Source: an uncultured Verrucomicrobiales bacterium
GTDB lineage: Bacteria; Verrucomicrobiota; Verrucomicrobiae; Limisphaerales; CANJSG01
Assembly (NCBI GenBank): GCA_946480965.1
Contig: CAMLMI010000233.1
Location: forward strand, 1-7,311
DNA: 7,311 nucleotides
Direction: 5' to 3'
Shown: positions 5,478 to 7,311 of the stretch, piece after piece
How the letters are laid out: every line of letters begins with the position of its first letter
Numbering within the stretch: the stretch's first letter is position 1
The notes under the pieces: model-generated
Seen by the model: only the letters and a program-made list of their open reading frames with translations
What the model was told of the DNA's origin: nothing
The model's database searches: none
Program-made: the position numbers and the translations under genes

Positions 5478-7280
5478 ATGAACGGCGTGCTGAACAAGGC
5501 TGCGGACTTCATCGGCGGTGTCGCGGAGGACACCGTCGTCGCAGAGGGGATTTCCGGAACTGACCGGCGGGAACTTCATTGCCACCACTGCGGGCTGCCC
5601 TGCGCGGAGACCACGCTTTCGCTCGGCGACAAGGCCTTCTGCTGCCAAGGCTGCCGGACCGTCTTCGAGATCCTGTGCGAAAACGGCCTCGGCCAGTTCT
5701 ACCGGATGGAAGGGGCTCGTGGCGTGCGCGTGACGGAGACCAGCGCGGACCACTACCGGTTCCTCGACGAACCGGCGGTGCGCGCGCAGTTGATCGACTT
5801 CTCGGACGGCAAGACTGCGCGCGTGCGGTTCCATCTGCCGACGATCCACTGCATCGCCTGCGTCTGGTTGCTGGAGAATCTCTTCCGTCTCAAGCCCGGC
5901 ATCACCGCCTCGCGGGTGAATTTCCCGCGCAAGGAGGCCACGCTCCACTTCGACGAATCCACGGTGAAGCTTGGTGAACTGGCCGCGCTGCTCGCGTCGC
6001 TGGGTTATCCGCCGGAGCTGAAGTTCTCCGATCTGGACAAACCCAAGGCCAATCCCGCCCTGCGCCGACTGCATCTCCAGCTCGGGGTGGCGGGCTTCGT
6101 CTTCGGCAACACGATGCTCTTCGCCATCTCCGGCTACTTCGGCCTGGACGCCTTCCACGGCCCGGCCTTCGCGCGGATGTTCGGCTGGATCAGCCTCGTG
6201 CTCGCCGTGCCGGTGGTAGTTTTCAGCGCGTCCGACTACTGGCTCAACGCGTGGCGCGGTCTCCGGCAAGGCCGCCTGACGCTCGACGTGCCCATCGCGC
6301 TCGGCATCGCCGCGTTGTTTCTGCAAAGCGTCTGGGACGTGGTCGCGGGCCACGGCGAAGGCTACTTCGATTCGCTCGCCGGACTGCTTTTCTACCTGCT
6401 GCTCGGCCGGCTGTTTCAGCAGAAGACCTTCGACCGGCTGGCTTTTGACCGGGACTACAAGTCGTTTTTCCCGCTCTCGGTTGTGAGGCTTATTCATCCG
6501 GCATCCGGGATCCGGGATCAGGGATCGGATCGGATACCAGATGAAGAAAGAGTAGCTCTTTCGCAGCTCCGCGTCGGTGATCGCCTGCGGCTGCGGCATG
6601 GAGAATTGATCCCGGCCGATGCGGTGCTCTTCAGCGGCGCAGCGGTGATCGACTACAGCTTCGTCACCGGCGAATCCGTGCCGGTGGAGAAGGCGCTCGG
6701 TGAACCGCTCTTCGCCGGTGGACGCCAGGTCGGCGGCACCATCGAGATCGAGACGCGCAAACCCGTTTCGCAGGGCTACCTGACGTCGCTCTGGGACCAG
6801 GAAGTGTTCCGCAAGTCGAAGGAGAACGTCTTCACCACGCTGACCAACCGGCTCGCGCCGCGCTTCACCGCCATCATCATCGCCATCGCGCTCGGCTCGG
6901 CGGTGTATTGGGCGGCTTTCGCCGGGCAACCGGCCACGGCGCTGCGGGCCTTCACCGCCGTGCTGATCGTGGCGTGCCCCTGCGCGCTCGCCTTGGCCGC
7001 GCCCTTCGCGCTCGGCAACGCCCAACGCGTCCTGGCCCGGCGCGGCATCTTCCTGCGCGGGGCCAACGTGCTGGAAACCCTCGCCAGGGTGGATTCGGTG
7101 GTCTTCGACAAAACCGGCACGCTGACTTCGGCGGAAGGCGGCGAGGTGCGGTTTGTTCCCTCTGACAATGCAAGCGGCGCTGACGAATTAACTCAAAAGC
7201 CCCTCACCCCGGCCCTTTCCCCGTCGGACGGGGAGAGGGTGGCCGAAGGTCGGGTGAGGGGAAGCCTGACCGCTAAGTAA
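5478..7280 (+). CDS. ccoI: CcoI/FixI-type copper P1B ATPase, interrupted by an in-frame stop
   Basis: Membrane pump that uses ATP to move copper, in this family for assembly of cbb3 cytochrome oxidase. In the 600 residues: N-terminal Cys cluster CHHCGLPC (35-42) and CCQGC (55-59), as in the CcoI metal-binding domain; HMA domain (about 115-180) with CIAC (125-128); membrane helices near 199-219, 233-251, 269-288 and 296-313; actuator TGES (397-400); a fifth helix near 463-482; CPC (500-502) in the sixth; phosphorylation motif DKTGT (544-548). The family usually runs to about 750-850 residues, so most of the P/N domains are missing. After residue 572 a palindromic repeat is read as PLTPALSPSDGERVAEG and so on, and TAA follows at 7278-7280. 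The next in-frame bases (TSWISALASH) look like ATPase again, so the gene is probably disrupted rather than naturally short. A second insertion-like stretch is at about 339-356. The start has no strong Shine-Dalgarno; the 34 residues before the Cys cluster are longer than typical, so the true start may lie downstream. Confidence 0.9.
   Translation: MNGVLNKAADFIGGVAEDTVVAEGISGTDRRELHCHHCGLPCAETTLSLGDKAFCCQGCRTVFEILCENGLGQFYRMEGARGVRVTETSADHYRFLDEPAVRAQLIDFSDGKTARVRFHLPTIHCIACVWLLENLFRLKPGITASRVNFPRKEATLHFDESTVKLGELAALLASLGYPPELKFSDLDKPKANPALRRLHLQLGVAGFVFGNTMLFAISGYFGLDAFHGPAFARMFGWISLVLAVPVVVFSASDYWLNAWRGLRQGRLTLDVPIALGIAALFLQSVWDVVAGHGEGYFDSLAGLLFYLLLGRLFQQKTFDRLAFDRDYKSFFPLSVVRLIHPASGIRDQGSDRIPDEERVALSQLRVGDRLRLRHGELIPADAVLFSGAAVIDYSFVTGESVPVEKALGEPLFAGGRQVGGTIEIETRKPVSQGYLTSLWDQEVFRKSKENVFTTLTNRLAPRFTAIIIAIALGSAVYWAAFAGQPATALRAFTAVLIVACPCALALAAPFALGNAQRVLARRGIFLRGANVLETLARVDSVVFDKTGTLTSAEGGEVRFVPSDNASGADELTQKPLTPALSPSDGERVAEGRVRGSLTAK
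6495..6562 (+). repeat. Heptamer tandem repeat plus 7-bp hairpin inside ccoI
   Basis: Four 7-bp units CATCCGG, CATCCGG, GATCCGG, GATCAGG (6495-6522) are followed by degenerate GATCGGATCGGAT. Shortly after comes the perfect hairpin GAAAGAG-TAG-CTCTTTC (6546-6562). The peptide encoded by the first part, IHPASGIRDQGSDRIPD, falls between FFPLSVVRL and ERVALSQLRVGD of the ATPase, where CcoI relatives usually have only a few residues. Codons here (AGA, GTA, CTT, ATA) are unlike the GC-ending codons around them. It appears to be an in-frame insertion tolerated in a surface loop ahead of TGES. Confidence 0.6.
7200..7261. repeat. 62-bp palindromic repeat inserted in ccoI
   Basis: Outer arms CCCCTCACCC (7200-7209) and GGGTGAGGGG (7252-7261) are exact inverses. 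The inner arms meet at CCCCGTC-G-GACGGGG (7219-7233) and pairing extends to 7213/7239 with one T-G wobble. The whole can fold into one long hairpin with a less paired middle. The plus-strand peptide PLTPALSPSDGER is a familiar signature of abundant interspersed palindromes in several bacterial genomes (established from general experience, not searched). Its foreign span in the gene is probably 7194-7271, 78 bp, a multiple of three, between two Leu-Thr codon pairs. Confidence 0.8.
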
Positions 7281-7311
7281 ACGTCGTGGATTTCCGCGCT
7301 CGCCTCGCATT
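7281..7311 (+). pseudogene. ccoI: Apparent continuation of the ccoI frame after the stop (right-truncated)
   Basis: Directly after the TAA at 7278-7280, in the same frame as the ATPase, the last 31 bases read TSWISALASH. This fits the start of the nucleotide-binding domain, where P1B ATPases typically have an A-[x]-S-x-H-P-L-type helix after the DKTGTLT region. The window ends just before the His-Pro pair would be expected. Changing TAA to GAA, one base, would restore LTAKETSWISALASH. Ten residues are too few for certainty. Confidence 0.55.

Noticed and set aside
5054..5563. Small + strand gene in the divergent intergenic region
   Set aside because: Starts inside the Calx-beta signal peptide region, covers that gene's probable promoter, overlaps the ccoI start and has no family features.
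5385..7025. 546-residue minus-strand frame opposite ccoI
   Set aside because: Low-complexity Arg/Glu/Gly-rich shadow of a clearly identified ATPase.
7180..7270. CTGAC direct repeats (7180-7184, 7266-7270) as a target-site duplication of the palindrome
   Set aside because: The distance between them is 86 bp, not a multiple of three, while the flanking ATPase frame is kept. Five bases can match by chance.

Overview
The window looks like a GC-rich Verrucomicrobiota genome, perhaps Limisphaerales/Pedosphaera-like. The lineage is inferred, not proven. The clues are a pseudopilin with the [35 protein letters not shown] N-terminus (quoted here only as a family style) and an exact H-X9-DG motif, a secreted Calx-beta protein ending in an FYRVRR-type tail, few Shine-Dalgarno sites, and many short palindromic repeats between and inside genes.

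Left edge (1-446): a possible 3' end of a + strand gene with two CxxC knuckles ends at 236. It is followed by a compound palindromic element (about 262-412) of five short hairpins, four of them with a TCC or GGA three-base loop, bounded by an outer inverted repeat. The element sits between two convergent gene ends.

Minus-strand cluster (5088 down to 447): three collinear genes, transcribed right to left. First is a 907-residue secreted protein (signal peptide, two copies of a jelly-roll-like module flanking two Calx-beta domains, small C-terminal beta domain). Next, after a perfect 12-bp stem-loop, is a type II secretion-like pseudopilin with the H-X9-DG motif. Last, 31 bp further on, is a lipoprotein N-acetylmuramoyl-L-alanine amidase of the Amidase_2/AmpD-AmiD class. 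All three act at or beyond the inner membrane, so an envelope or surface role is plausible, but their joint function is inference.

Divergent intergenic region (5089-5477): no convincing gene. It carries two small dyads upstream of the secreted-protein gene, including CCCCAATACTGGGG, and should hold promoters for both directions.

Plus-strand gene (5478 to the right edge): a CcoI/FixI-type copper-transporting P1B ATPase, normally needed to load copper into cbb3 cytochrome oxidase. It has the N-terminal Cys cluster, HMA domain, TGES, CPC and DKTGT. It is interrupted twice by repeat-like DNA: a heptamer tandem repeat plus hairpin in the actuator-domain region (6495-6562), and a 62-bp palindrome (7200-7261) after DKTGTLT. 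An in-frame TAA (7278-7280) follows the palindrome, and the ATPase frame appears to resume directly afterwards (TSWISALASH). As written, the gene is broken or the stop is an error. This is the most striking observation in the window, together with the compound hairpin element at the left.
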